Shown piece after piece: positions 1 to 6,684 of a stretch of 60,042 bases of DNA. Under the pieces are notes generated by a model, which worked only from the letters and a program-made list of their open reading frames with translations, was not told where the DNA came from and ran no database searches. The position numbers were made by a program, and so were the translations under genes. Source of the DNA: an uncultured Bacillota bacterium (GTDB taxonomy: Bacteria; Bacillota_I; Bacilli_A; RF39; UBA660). Numbering within the stretch: position 1 is the stretch's first letter; each line of letters opens with the position of its first letter. The stretch spans positions 1 to 60,042 of the forward strand of contig CAMOYT010000004.1 of the NCBI GenBank assembly GCA_946630315.1, written 5' to 3'.

Positions 1-276
1 ATTAGTAATGATGAAATGATTGATATTATTGCTTATTACTTTGTTGAAGTTGAAAATACTTTTATTTGTATTAATAGAGATAGTATTACTATTTATTTAG
101 TAGATAGAATTGATAGTAGTAGAATTAATACTATAAAGGAGATTATTAATAATTTGAATCTTAATTTAATTATTAAATATAATTTAGATATGAGTCTTGG
201 AATTATAAATTGTAAAGAGATAATTAGTAATAAAAATAATAAGAATGAAGCAATTGATTTTCTACTTAAGAATTAA
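1..276 (+). CDS. C-terminal part of an unrecognised protein (5' end outside window)
   Basis: The frame is open from base 1 to the TAA at 274-276 (about 91 codons). The first ATG at 16 has no visible Shine-Dalgarno, so this is more likely the tail of a gene that starts before the window. The product is rich in Asn, Ile and Lys and has no membrane segment. Its end, reading NKNNKNEAIDFLLKN, faintly recalls the region after the cap domain of Cof-type HAD phosphatases. The protein stops before the usual final HAD motif, so I do not assign that function. It ends directly in an intrinsic terminator that separates it from mutS. Confidence 0.5.
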   Translation: MSNDEMIDIIAYYFVEVENTFICINRDSITIYLVDRIDSSRINTIKEIINNLNLNLIIKYNLDMSLGIINCKEIISNKNNKNEAIDFLLKN

Positions 277-300
277 AGAAAACTTTATGTTTTCTTTTTA
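275..300 (+). terminator. Intrinsic terminator after the first gene
   Basis: AAAGAAAAC (275-283), a 5-nt loop TTTAT and GTTTTCTTT (289-297) form a 9-bp stem followed by T's. The stop codon of the upstream gene lies in the 5' arm. Confidence 0.85.
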
Positions 301-317
301 TTTATCAGTATTTTTGT

Positions 318-335
318 TATAATAAATATTGGTGA
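318..335 (+). promoter_or_regulatory. Compact promoter and SD for mutS
   Basis: TATAAT at 318-323 is followed after 7 nt by the SD GGTGA (331-335), and ATG lies at 341. With a normal start point about 7 nt after the -10 box, the mRNA would begin at or beside the SD. No strong -35 is visible. Confidence 0.65.
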
Positions 336-340
336 AGTTT

Positions 341-2893
341 ATGAAAAGAAGTGAAGTGGATAGAGAAAAACTATCTCCTATGATGCAACAATATATGGAT
401 ATAAAAGATCAGTATGATGACTGTATCTTATTCTTTCGTTTGGGAGATTTTTATGAAATGTTTTTTGATGATGCAATACTTACTTCTCGTGTATTAGAAC
501 TTACCCTAACTGGTAAACAAGCTGGGCTTGATGAGCGTGTTCCGATGTGTGGTATTCCACATCATGCTTATGCTTCATATGTAAATGACTTAGTTGATAA
601 GGGATACAAAGTAGCAATATGTGAACAGATGGAAGATCCTAAACTTACTAAAGGAATGGTTAAAAGAGAAGTTGTTCAAGTTATTACTAAAGGTACTAGA
701 CTTGATGAAGCAATTGATTCTAAAAGTAATAATTATATTGCTAATATATATGATTTTGATTATTGTTATGGAATTAGTTATATCGATGTATCTACTGGTG
801 AAGTATATGCTTTATTAATTGATGGAGACATGGATAAAGTAATTAAAGAAGTAGTTAGAAATGGATTTAGAGAAGTTATTGTTAATGACTTATGTAATAG
901 GGAATTAGTTGATAGGCTTAGAACTAATCATGATATATTGGTAACTATTACTAAAGATATTTTAGAAGATAATGAATATAGTTATATTTATAAAGACATA
1001 GAAGATGTTAGAATTGTAGATACATTAAAGCATTTACTTTATTATATTGTAGATACTAAGAAGGGTGATTTACATCACTTACAAAAGTGTTTAATTATTA
1101 AAAGTAGTGATATATTAGAGTTTGATATTAATACTAAGAAGAACTTAGAATTAGTTGAAACTATTAGAAATAGAGATAGACAATATAGTTTGTTATGGTT
1201 ACTCGATAAATGTAAGACAGCTATGGGTAGTAGATTTTTAAAGAAGAGTATTGAAAATCCACTTACTAATAGAAAAGAGATAGAGAGAAGATATGATTAT
1301 GTTACTAAATTAAGTACTGAATTTATACTTAGAGATGATTTATTAAAAGCTCTTAATAATGTTTATGATTTAGAGAGATTGGTTGGAAGAGTTACATATG
1401 GTAATTTGAATGCTAAAGATTTATTACAATTAAAAACTAGTTTAGGAGTATTGCCTGAAGTTAGTAGAATATTAAGTGAAATTAATTATGACAAAAAGAT
1501 AGATACTTTTGATGAGTTATATAGTTTACTTGATAAGGCTATTTTAGAAGATGCACCTTATACATTACATGAAGGAAGATTAATAAAAGCTGGATATAAT
1601 AGTGAGCTTGATGAATTAAAAAAGATTAGTAGTGGTTCTAAAGACTTTATCTTAGAAATGGAAAAAGATGAGAGAGAACGTACTGGAATTAAGAATTTGA
1701 AAGTAGGATTTAATAAAGTATTTGGTTATTATATTGAAGTTAGTAGAGGACAACTTGGATTAGTTAAAGAAGAGTATGGATATGAGAGAAAGCAAACTTT
1801 AGCTAATGCTGAAAGATTTATTACTCCTATTTTAAAAGAGAAAGAAAATATTATACTTGGAGCAGAAGAAAAAATAATTAATTTAGAATATAAATTATTT
1901 ATGGATGTTAGAGAAGTTGTTAAAAGATATGTTTCTAAGCTACAAAGAACTGCTCATATTATTAGTGAAGTTGATATGTTACAGTCTTTTAGTGTTTGTT
2001 CTGATTTATATAAGTTTGTTAGGCCAGAACTTGTTAAAGATAGGATTATAAAGATGATTGATTGTAGACATCCTGTTGTTGAACAAGTTATGAAGGATAA
2101 ATATATTCCAAATGACATTGTTATGGATAAGACTTGTGATGTTTTATTAATTACTGGTCCTAATATGGCTGGTAAATCTACTTATATGAGGCAATGTGCT
2201 ATTACTGTTATTATGGCTCAAATTGGTTGCTTTGTACCTTGTAAGAGTTGTACTATGCCTATATTTGATAAGATATTTACTAGAATTGGTGCTAGCGATG
2301 ATTTAGTAAGTGGTGAGTCTACTTTTATGATTGAGATGAAAGAAGCTAATATGGCAATTAGTGAAGCTACTGCTAATAGTTTGGTTTTATTTGATGAACT
2401 TGGACGTGGTACTGCTACTTATGATGGTATGAGTCTTGCTCAAGCTATACTTGAATATATTCATGATAAGATTAAGTGTAAAACAATGTTTTCTACACAT
2501 TATCATGAATTAGTCTCTCTTGATAAGGATTTAAAAAGACTTAAAAATGTACATGTATCAGCTGTAGAAGAAAATGGTAAAATTACTTTTTTACATAAAG
2601 TTAAAAATGGAGCTGTTGATAAGAGTTATGGTATCCATGTAGCAAGTCTTGCTAAATTACCTGAAGAATTAATTAAAAGAGCAGATGATATATTAGATGT
2701 ATATGAGAAGAAGAGTATTAAGAAAGAAGTATTTACTCAAACTAGTTTATTTGATATGAGTGATTTAGAACCAAAAGAAGAGAAAAATGAAATAGAAGAG
2801 AAGATTAAAGAGATTAATCCATTGGAAATGACACCGATGGAAGCGTTAACTTTTCTGTATAATTTAAAAAAAGAGATAAAAGATAAACAATAA
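341..2893 (+). CDS. mutS: DNA mismatch repair ATPase MutS
   Basis: MutS recognises mismatches and small loops in duplex DNA and starts mismatch repair. The 850-residue product has the family length and order. The mismatch-wedge motif F-Y-E is at residues 37-39 (GDFYEMFFDD). The Walker A GPNMAGKSTYMR is near residue 606 and the Walker B LVLFDELGRGT near 680. The STHYHEL helix follows, and the C-terminus has the typical MTPMEALTFLYNLKKE. I chose ATG 341 because GGTGA sits 5 nt upstream; TTG 329 would lie on top of the promoter-SD region. No mutL is adjacent, unlike many Firmicutes. This is MutS1, not the Smr-containing MutS2. Confidence 0.97.
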   Translation: MKRSEVDREKLSPMMQQYMDIKDQYDDCILFFRLGDFYEMFFDDAILTSRVLELTLTGKQAGLDERVPMCGIPHHAYASYVNDLVDKGYKVAICEQMEDPKLTKGMVKREVVQVITKGTRLDEAIDSKSNNYIANIYDFDYCYGISYIDVSTGEVYALLIDGDMDKVIKEVVRNGFREVIVNDLCNRELVDRLRTNHDILVTITKDILEDNEYSYIYKDIEDVRIVDTLKHLLYYIVDTKKGDLHHLQKCLIIKSSDILEFDINTKKNLELVETIRNRDRQYSLLWLLDKCKTAMGSRFLKKSIENPLTNRKEIERRYDYVTKLSTEFILRDDLLKALNNVYDLERLVGRVTYGNLNAKDLLQLKTSLGVLPEVSRILSEINYDKKIDTFDELYSLLDKAILEDAPYTLHEGRLIKAGYNSELDELKKISSGSKDFILEMEKDERERTGIKNLKVGFNKVFGYYIEVSRGQLGLVKEEYGYERKQTLANAERFITPILKEKENIILGAEEKIINLEYKLFMDVREVVKRYVSKLQRTAHIISEVDMLQSFSVCSDLYKFVRPELVKDRIIKMIDCRHPVVEQVMKDKYIPNDIVMDKTCDVLLITGPNMAGKSTYMRQCAITVIMAQIGCFVPCKSCTMPIFDKIFTRIGASDDLVSGESTFMIEMKEANMAISEATANSLVLFDELGRGTATYDGMSLAQAILEYIHDKIKCKTMFSTHYHELVSLDKDLKRLKNVHVSAVEENGKITFLHKVKNGAVDKSYGIHVASLAKLPEELIKRADDILDVYEKKSIKKEVFTQTSLFDMSDLEPKEEKNEIEEKIKEINPLEMTPMEALTFLYNLKKEIKDKQ

Positions 2894-2948
2894 GTATTGA
2901 AAAAAAATAACAATAATTATAAAATCTTATTATAAGGAGTGAGATGAA

Positions 2949-3317
2949 ATGAAACAAGAAAGAAACATAGTATTAGGTATTATTTTAACAATTGTTACTT
3001 GTGGAATTTATGGAATCTATTGGTTCATAGTTTTAAGTGATGATGTAAAAGAGTACTGTGGAGATCAAGAAATGATGAGTGGAGGAATTGCCTTCTTACT
3101 TACATTAGTTACTTGCGGAATCTTTGGTGTTTATTGGTTCTATAAGTTAGGTAAAGCTATGATGGTTGCTCAAACTAATAATAACTTACCAGCTAATGAC
3201 AATTCTATTCTTTACTTATTCTTAGAATTATTTGGATTAGGTATTGTTAACTATTGTTTAATTCAAAATGATCTTAATACTATTACAAGAACAAGAAATG
3301 GAGGAACAGCACAATAA
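2949..3317 (+). CDS. DUF4234-type small membrane protein
   Basis: A 122-residue membrane protein of unknown function. Two copies of a Thr-Cys-Gly-Ile-aromatic-Gly-x-Tyr-Trp-Phe motif (TCGIYGIYWF near residue 18, TCGIFGVYWF near residue 57) sit in hydrophobic helices. This is the hallmark of DUF4234 proteins. A third hydrophobic stretch is near residues 88-105. A good SD (AAGGAG, 2934-2939) precedes ATG 2949. The next gene, a DUF2752 protein, follows after a weak hairpin. TM2/DUF4234 and DUF2752 proteins are often neighbours in Firmicutes, which suggests a shared envelope role that remains unknown. Confidence 0.85.
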   Translation: MKQERNIVLGIILTIVTCGIYGIYWFIVLSDDVKEYCGDQEMMSGGIAFLLTLVTCGIFGVYWFYKLGKAMMVAQTNNNLPANDNSILYLFLELFGLGIVNYCLIQNDLNTITRTRNGGTAQ

Positions 3318-3331
3318 AGTGCTTTTTCTTT
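3308..3331 (+). terminator. Weak intergenic hairpin with T tail
   Basis: AGCAC (3308-3312) and GTGCT (3319-3323) form a 5-bp stem followed by TTTTCTTTT. It may act as a partial terminator between the two small membrane protein genes. It also takes the place where an SD for the next gene would be expected. Confidence 0.45.
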
Positions 3332-3332
3332 T

Positions 3333-3689
3333 ATGAAGAATAATTTATATATATTAATTGGAGCTCTTGTTGTATTTTTATACTTAATTTTTAGTTTTAT
3401 TACAGGATTATCTATACCTTGTGCATTTCATGAGATAACTCATCTTTTATGTCCTGGATGTGGTGTTACTAGGATGTTTAAAGCATTACTTGAAGGTAAT
3501 ATTATTAAAGCATTTTATTATAATCAATTAATTTTTATTTCTTTACCAATATTTTTAGTATTATTTATTGATTTAGTATATTGCAATTTTAAAAATAAAA
3601 AGTGTTTATTATTAAAGATTCCTAATTCTGTATATTATGTTTATATAGTTATATTACTTGTTTTTGCAGTTGTTAGAAATATAATATAG
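3333..3689 (+). CDS. DUF2752 membrane protein
   Basis: A 118-residue membrane protein with the DUF2752 signature: a first helix (residues 5-25), then a Cys, then CPGCGVTRMFKALLEGN, then a run ending in a conserved Asn before the second helix. Two further hydrophobic helices follow. The cysteines of CPGCG are the conserved core of the family, whose function is unknown. No Shine-Dalgarno is visible before ATG 3333 (the upstream bases are a T-rich terminator-like tail), so translation may be weak or start by another route. It lies between the DUF4234 gene and the promoter of nusB. Confidence 0.85.
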   Translation: MKNNLYILIGALVVFLYLIFSFITGLSIPCAFHEITHLLCPGCGVTRMFKALLEGNIIKAFYYNQLIFISLPIFLVLFIDLVYCNFKNKKCLLLKIPNSVYYVYIVILLVFAVVRNII

Positions 3690-3712
3690 TTGTTTTAAAA
3701 TGGGGATTATTA

Positions 3713-3733
3713 TGTTAAAATATAGGTGGTGAT
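3713..3733 (+). promoter_or_regulatory. Extended -10 promoter and SD for nusB
   Basis: TGtTAAAAT (3713-3721) is an extended -10 box. The SD GGTGGTGAT (3725-3733) follows after 3 nt and ATG is at 3738. This is another promoter placed almost on top of its ribosome binding site. Confidence 0.55.
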
Positions 3734-3737
3734 TTTT

Positions 3738-4148
3738 ATGAAAAACAGAAGTGAATTGCGTGAAGTAATTATGAAAGTTATTTATCAAGTTAAAATACTT
3801 GAAGAGACAAAATTAGATTATAATTTAGATGATTTAATACATGAACAATTAGAAGTTGAAAATGACTTTGTTAGAAATAGTATTAATGGTATTTTAGAGA
3901 AACAAGATACTATTATTAAGTTAGCTAATAAATATTTAAAAGATTGGAGTATGAATCGTTTAAATAAAGTAGATCAAGCTATTCTTGAACTTGGTATTTA
4001 TGAGTTAATGTATACTGATACTCCTTCTGTTGTTGCGATAAATGAAGCTATAGAACTTAGTAAAACATATAGTGATGAAGCTGTTACTAAGATGATTAAT
4101 GGAGTACTTGATAAGGTTTATCATGAAGAGGTAAAAACTGATGAATGA
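3738..4148 (+). CDS. nusB: Transcription antitermination factor NusB
   Basis: NusB joins NusE (S10) at boxA of rRNA leader transcripts to prevent early termination. The product is 136 residues, the normal size. It opens with MKNRSELREVIMKVIYQ and ends with the family block NRLNKVDQAILELGIYELMY, then P-x-x-VAINEAIELSK and a final MINGVLDKV. ATG 3738 has a strong SD. The gene ends with TGA, which shows that UGA is a stop codon here. It overlaps xseA by 8 nt, and nusB-xseA-xseB is a common Firmicutes order. Confidence 0.95.
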   Translation: MKNRSELREVIMKVIYQVKILEETKLDYNLDDLIHEQLEVENDFVRNSINGILEKQDTIIKLANKYLKDWSMNRLNKVDQAILELGIYELMYTDTPSVVAINEAIELSKTYSDEAVTKMINGVLDKVYHEEVKTDE

Positions 4149-5394
4149 TAAGTATATTACAGTTACACAATTAACTCGTTATATTAAGTATAAGATTGAT
4201 AATGATGTTAATTTAGGAGAAGTATTTTTAAAGGGTGAAATAAGTAATTTTAAGGCTCATAGTAGAGGACATTTTTATTTTACTTTAAAGGATGATAATA
4301 GTAGAATTAATGCTATTATGTTTGCTTCTGCTACACGTAATATTAAATTTGTTCCACAAGATGGAATGAAAGTAATGGTAACTGGTAAAATTTCAGTATT
4401 TGAAAGTACTGGACAATATCAAATATATGTTAATGAAATGCTAGAAGATGGTATTGGTAATTTATATATAGCTTATGAACAATTAAAAAAGAAGTTAGAA
4501 TTAGAAGGATTATTTGATCCTAGTATTAAGAAAAAGATTCCTAAAATACCAAAGAGGATTGGTGTGGTTACAGCTCCAACTGGGGCGGCTATTAAAGATA
4601 TAATATCTACAATCAAGAGAAGATGGCCTTTAACTGAAGTATATTTATTTCCTGCTTTAGTACAAGGTGAAGATGCTAAAGAAGATATTGTAAGACAAAT
4701 TAAAAAAGCAGAAGAGTTTGATTTAGATACTTTAATTGTTGGTAGAGGTGGCGGATCTATTGAAGACTTATGGGCTTTTAATGAAGAGATAGTTGCTAGA
4801 GCAATTTATGAGTGTTCTATTCCAGTTATTAGTGCTGTTGGTCATGAAGTTGATTTTACTATTGCTGATTTTGTAGCAGATTTAAGAGCACCAACGCCAA
4901 CTGGTGCTGCTGAAATGGCTGTTCCACAAATAAGTGATGTAGTTAATTATTTAAATCAATTAGATATTCGATTAAATAAAGTAATAAATAATATGGTTAC
5001 TAATTATAGAGATAGATTAACTAGTATAATGAATCGAAATATTATGAAGAATCCTATGGTTATATATCAAGCTAAGGAAATGTTATTTGATAGTTTAATA
5101 GAAAGATTAAAATATAGTACTATTAATTTAGTTAATATTAAAAGTAAGAAATTAGTCGAATTAAAAAGTAGTTATATTTTAAAAAGCCCATATAAATTAC
5201 TTGATAATAAAGCTAATAAGTATTTAAACTTAGTTAGTAAATTAGAAACACTTAGTCCATTACTTACACTTCAGAGAGGTTATACAATGACTAAGAAAGA
5301 TGGTAAAGTAATTAGTAGTTCTAAAAAGATTAAGAAGGGTGATACAATAGAAGTTAGTTTTACTGATGGTTCTATTGATGCCCAAGTTTTATAG
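4141..5394 (+). CDS. xseA: Exodeoxyribonuclease VII large subunit
   Basis: The catalytic subunit of exonuclease VII, which degrades single-stranded DNA into oligonucleotides. The 417-residue product has an N-terminal OB fold (residues 1-100, with VFLKGEISNFKAHSRGHFYFTLKD) and the core with RIGVVTAPTGAAIKDI, VGRGGGSIEDLWAFNEE and SAVGHEVDFTIADFVAD. A helical stretch follows, then the terminal LQRGYTMTKKDGK motif. The start ATG overlaps the nusB stop in the sequence ATGAATGA (8-nt overlap), which suggests translational coupling. xseB follows 34 nt later. Confidence 0.96.
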   Translation: MNDKYITVTQLTRYIKYKIDNDVNLGEVFLKGEISNFKAHSRGHFYFTLKDDNSRINAIMFASATRNIKFVPQDGMKVMVTGKISVFESTGQYQIYVNEMLEDGIGNLYIAYEQLKKKLELEGLFDPSIKKKIPKIPKRIGVVTAPTGAAIKDIISTIKRRWPLTEVYLFPALVQGEDAKEDIVRQIKKAEEFDLDTLIVGRGGGSIEDLWAFNEEIVARAIYECSIPVISAVGHEVDFTIADFVADLRAPTPTGAAEMAVPQISDVVNYLNQLDIRLNKVINNMVTNYRDRLTSIMNRNIMKNPMVIYQAKEMLFDSLIERLKYSTINLVNIKSKKLVELKSSYILKSPYKLLDNKANKYLNLVSKLETLSPLLTLQRGYTMTKKDGKVISSSKKIKKGDTIEVSFTDGSIDAQVL

Positions 5395-5428
5395 ATTGTT
5401 ATTTTAATAATAATTTTGGAGGTAGATT

Positions 5429-5662
5429 ATGGCAGAGAAGAAAGAGAAAGAATTAAGTTTTGAAGAGAGTTTAATTAATTTGGAAGAAATAGTAAAAAAA
5501 CTTGAGGTTGGAGATGTACCACTTGATGATGCTATTGATGAATTTAATAAGGCAATGAAGCTTGCCAAAGCTTGTGATGAAAAGCTAAAAAAAGCAGAAG
5601 AAGCTATTACTAAATTAGTCAAAGATAATGGTGAAATTGTTGATTTTCAAGTTGAAGAATAG
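5429..5662 (+). CDS. xseB: Exodeoxyribonuclease VII small subunit
   Basis: XseB binds the XseA C-terminal helices and is needed for an active exonuclease VII. The 77-residue product has the family core SFEESLINLEEIVKKLE, then a short turn and a second helix, LDDAIDEFNKAMKLAKACDEKL. An SD GGAGGT stands 6 nt before the ATG. Its place right behind xseA confirms the call. A long open frame on the opposite strand here is only a shadow. Confidence 0.95.
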   Translation: MAEKKEKELSFEESLINLEEIVKKLEVGDVPLDDAIDEFNKAMKLAKACDEKLKKAEEAITKLVKDNGEIVDFQVEE

Positions 5663-5695
5663 TATAATAATTTTGAGTGAAAAGGAGAGGAAAGT

Positions 5696-6010
5696 ATGTA
5701 TATAGACTTAGCGGTTTTAGTAATTTTACTTGTATTAGTTATTATATTTTTTAAGAGATTTGATTCATTTGTATTTTGTATGGCAATAATTGATATTATT
5801 TTAAGAATATTATTCTTTGTTAGACAAAATATTATTGTAAAAGGATTAGAAGATGTAATTGATCAATTTTTACCTAGTAGTATTCCAGGTTTAATTGATA
5901 GATATACTAAGGGTGTTCCTAATACAATTCTTAAGTGGTTATTTGTTCTAGTAATGTGTGTTTTCTTATTCTACATTATTAGAATATTCATTAAGAAGAA
6001 AAAAATATAA
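5696..6010 (+). CDS. Small membrane protein of unknown function
   Basis: I do not recognise this 104-residue protein. It starts with a hydrophobic helix (residues 4-20) and has a second hydrophobic stretch around 24-40. A soluble, Pro-containing segment follows (about 47-75, including FLPSSIPGLIDRYTKG) and then a third membrane helix (about 80-98). It ends in a basic tail of four Lys (KKKK-Ile). The SD AAAAGGAGAGG precedes ATG 5696. It is the last gene before a good terminator and probably part of the nusB-xseAB transcript. Confidence 0.75.
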   Translation: MYIDLAVLVILLVLVIIFFKRFDSFVFCMAIIDIILRILFFVRQNIIVKGLEDVIDQFLPSSIPGLIDRYTKGVPNTILKWLFVLVMCVFLFYIIRIFIKKKKI

Positions 6011-6034
6011 GATTAAGTAATTAATCTTTTTTTT
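6009..6034 (+). terminator. Terminator between the small membrane gene and tdk
   Basis: AAGATTAA (6009-6016), loop GTAA and TTAATCTT (6021-6028) run into T's. The tdk SD GGAGGT starts at once (6035-6040), so tdk probably depends on partial read-through or a promoter inside the upstream gene. Confidence 0.8.
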
Positions 6035-6044
6035 GGAGGTTTTT

Positions 6045-6635
6045 ATGGCAAAGTTATATTTTCGTTATGGTGCAATGAACTGTGGTAAGTCGACTCATTT
6101 ATTGCAAGTAGCACATAATTATGAAGAAAGAGGTATGGATATAGTATTACTTAAACCTAGTGTTGATAAGAAAGGTGATAAGAATGTTGTATCTAGATTA
6201 GGAGCAGAAAGAGAAGTAGATGCTTTAGTTGGTAAAGATGATTCTATAATGGAGATTTTAGAGAATTATTTAAAAGAAAAGAAAAAGATTAAATGCATAT
6301 TAGTAGATGAGGCTCAGTTTTTAGAACCTAATCAAGTTGATGATTTATTGTTCTTTGCTACTGATTTGGATATTCCAGTTATTTGTTATGGACTTAGAAC
6401 AGATTTTAAGATGAATGGTTTTCCAGGTTCTACTAGGTTGCTTGAAGTTGCTTCTTCTATTGAAGAGATGAAGACAATATGTGAATGTGGTAAGAAAGCT
6501 ACTATTAATGCTAGATTTGTTAATGGTCGTCTTACTAATGAAGGAGAACAAGTAGCAATAGATGGTTTTGATAATATTACATATAAGTCTATGTGTCCTA
6601 AATGTTACTTTAAAAAGCTTAAAATCAAGAGATAG
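6045..6635 (+). CDS. tdk: Thymidine kinase, type II
   Basis: Phosphorylates thymidine to dTMP in nucleoside salvage. The 196-residue product has the P-loop GAMNCGKSTHLLQ at residues 8-20, the lid region, and a Walker B ILVDEAQFL near 86-94. The substrate-binding loop CYGLRTDFKMNGFPGS follows. Four zinc cysteines are present: CECGKKA near residue 145 and CPKC near 186. The SD GGAGGT supports ATG 6045; the in-frame TTG at 6033 lies before the SD. It fits with deoB, upp and uraA elsewhere in the window as part of nucleoside and base salvage. Confidence 0.96.
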   Translation: MAKLYFRYGAMNCGKSTHLLQVAHNYEERGMDIVLLKPSVDKKGDKNVVSRLGAEREVDALVGKDDSIMEILENYLKEKKKIKCILVDEAQFLEPNQVDDLLFFATDLDIPVICYGLRTDFKMNGFPGSTRLLEVASSIEEMKTICECGKKATINARFVNGRLTNEGEQVAIDGFDNITYKSMCPKCYFKKLKIKR

Positions 6636-6658
6636 CTCTTTTAATAAGAGCTTTTTTT
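6634..6658 (+). terminator. Terminator of tdk
   Basis: AGCTCTT (6634-6640), loop TTAAT and AAGAGCT (6646-6652), followed by a T run. The stem begins in the stop codon. Confidence 0.9.
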
Positions 6659-6662
6659 GTGC

Positions 6663-6682
6663 TATAATTTATTAAGGTGAGG
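6663..6682 (+). promoter_or_regulatory. Compact promoter and SD for the repeat protein
   Basis: TATAAT (6663-6668) is followed after 6 nt by the SD AGGTGAGG (6675-6682); ATG is at 6685. The predicted 5' UTR is only about 10 nt. Confidence 0.6.
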
Positions 6683-6684
6683 AT

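Noticed and set aside
3726..3737. Earlier in-frame starts (GTG/TTG) for nusB, mutS, tdk, rarA, the 379-residue membrane protein and others
   Set aside because: These codons overlap the Shine-Dalgarno or promoter of the gene; the ATG (or TTG for murC) 4-9 nt after the SD fits better.
5404..5622. Minus-strand frame over xseB
   Set aside because: It covers the real xseB gene, is Ser/Phe-rich as antisense frames are, and has no SD.
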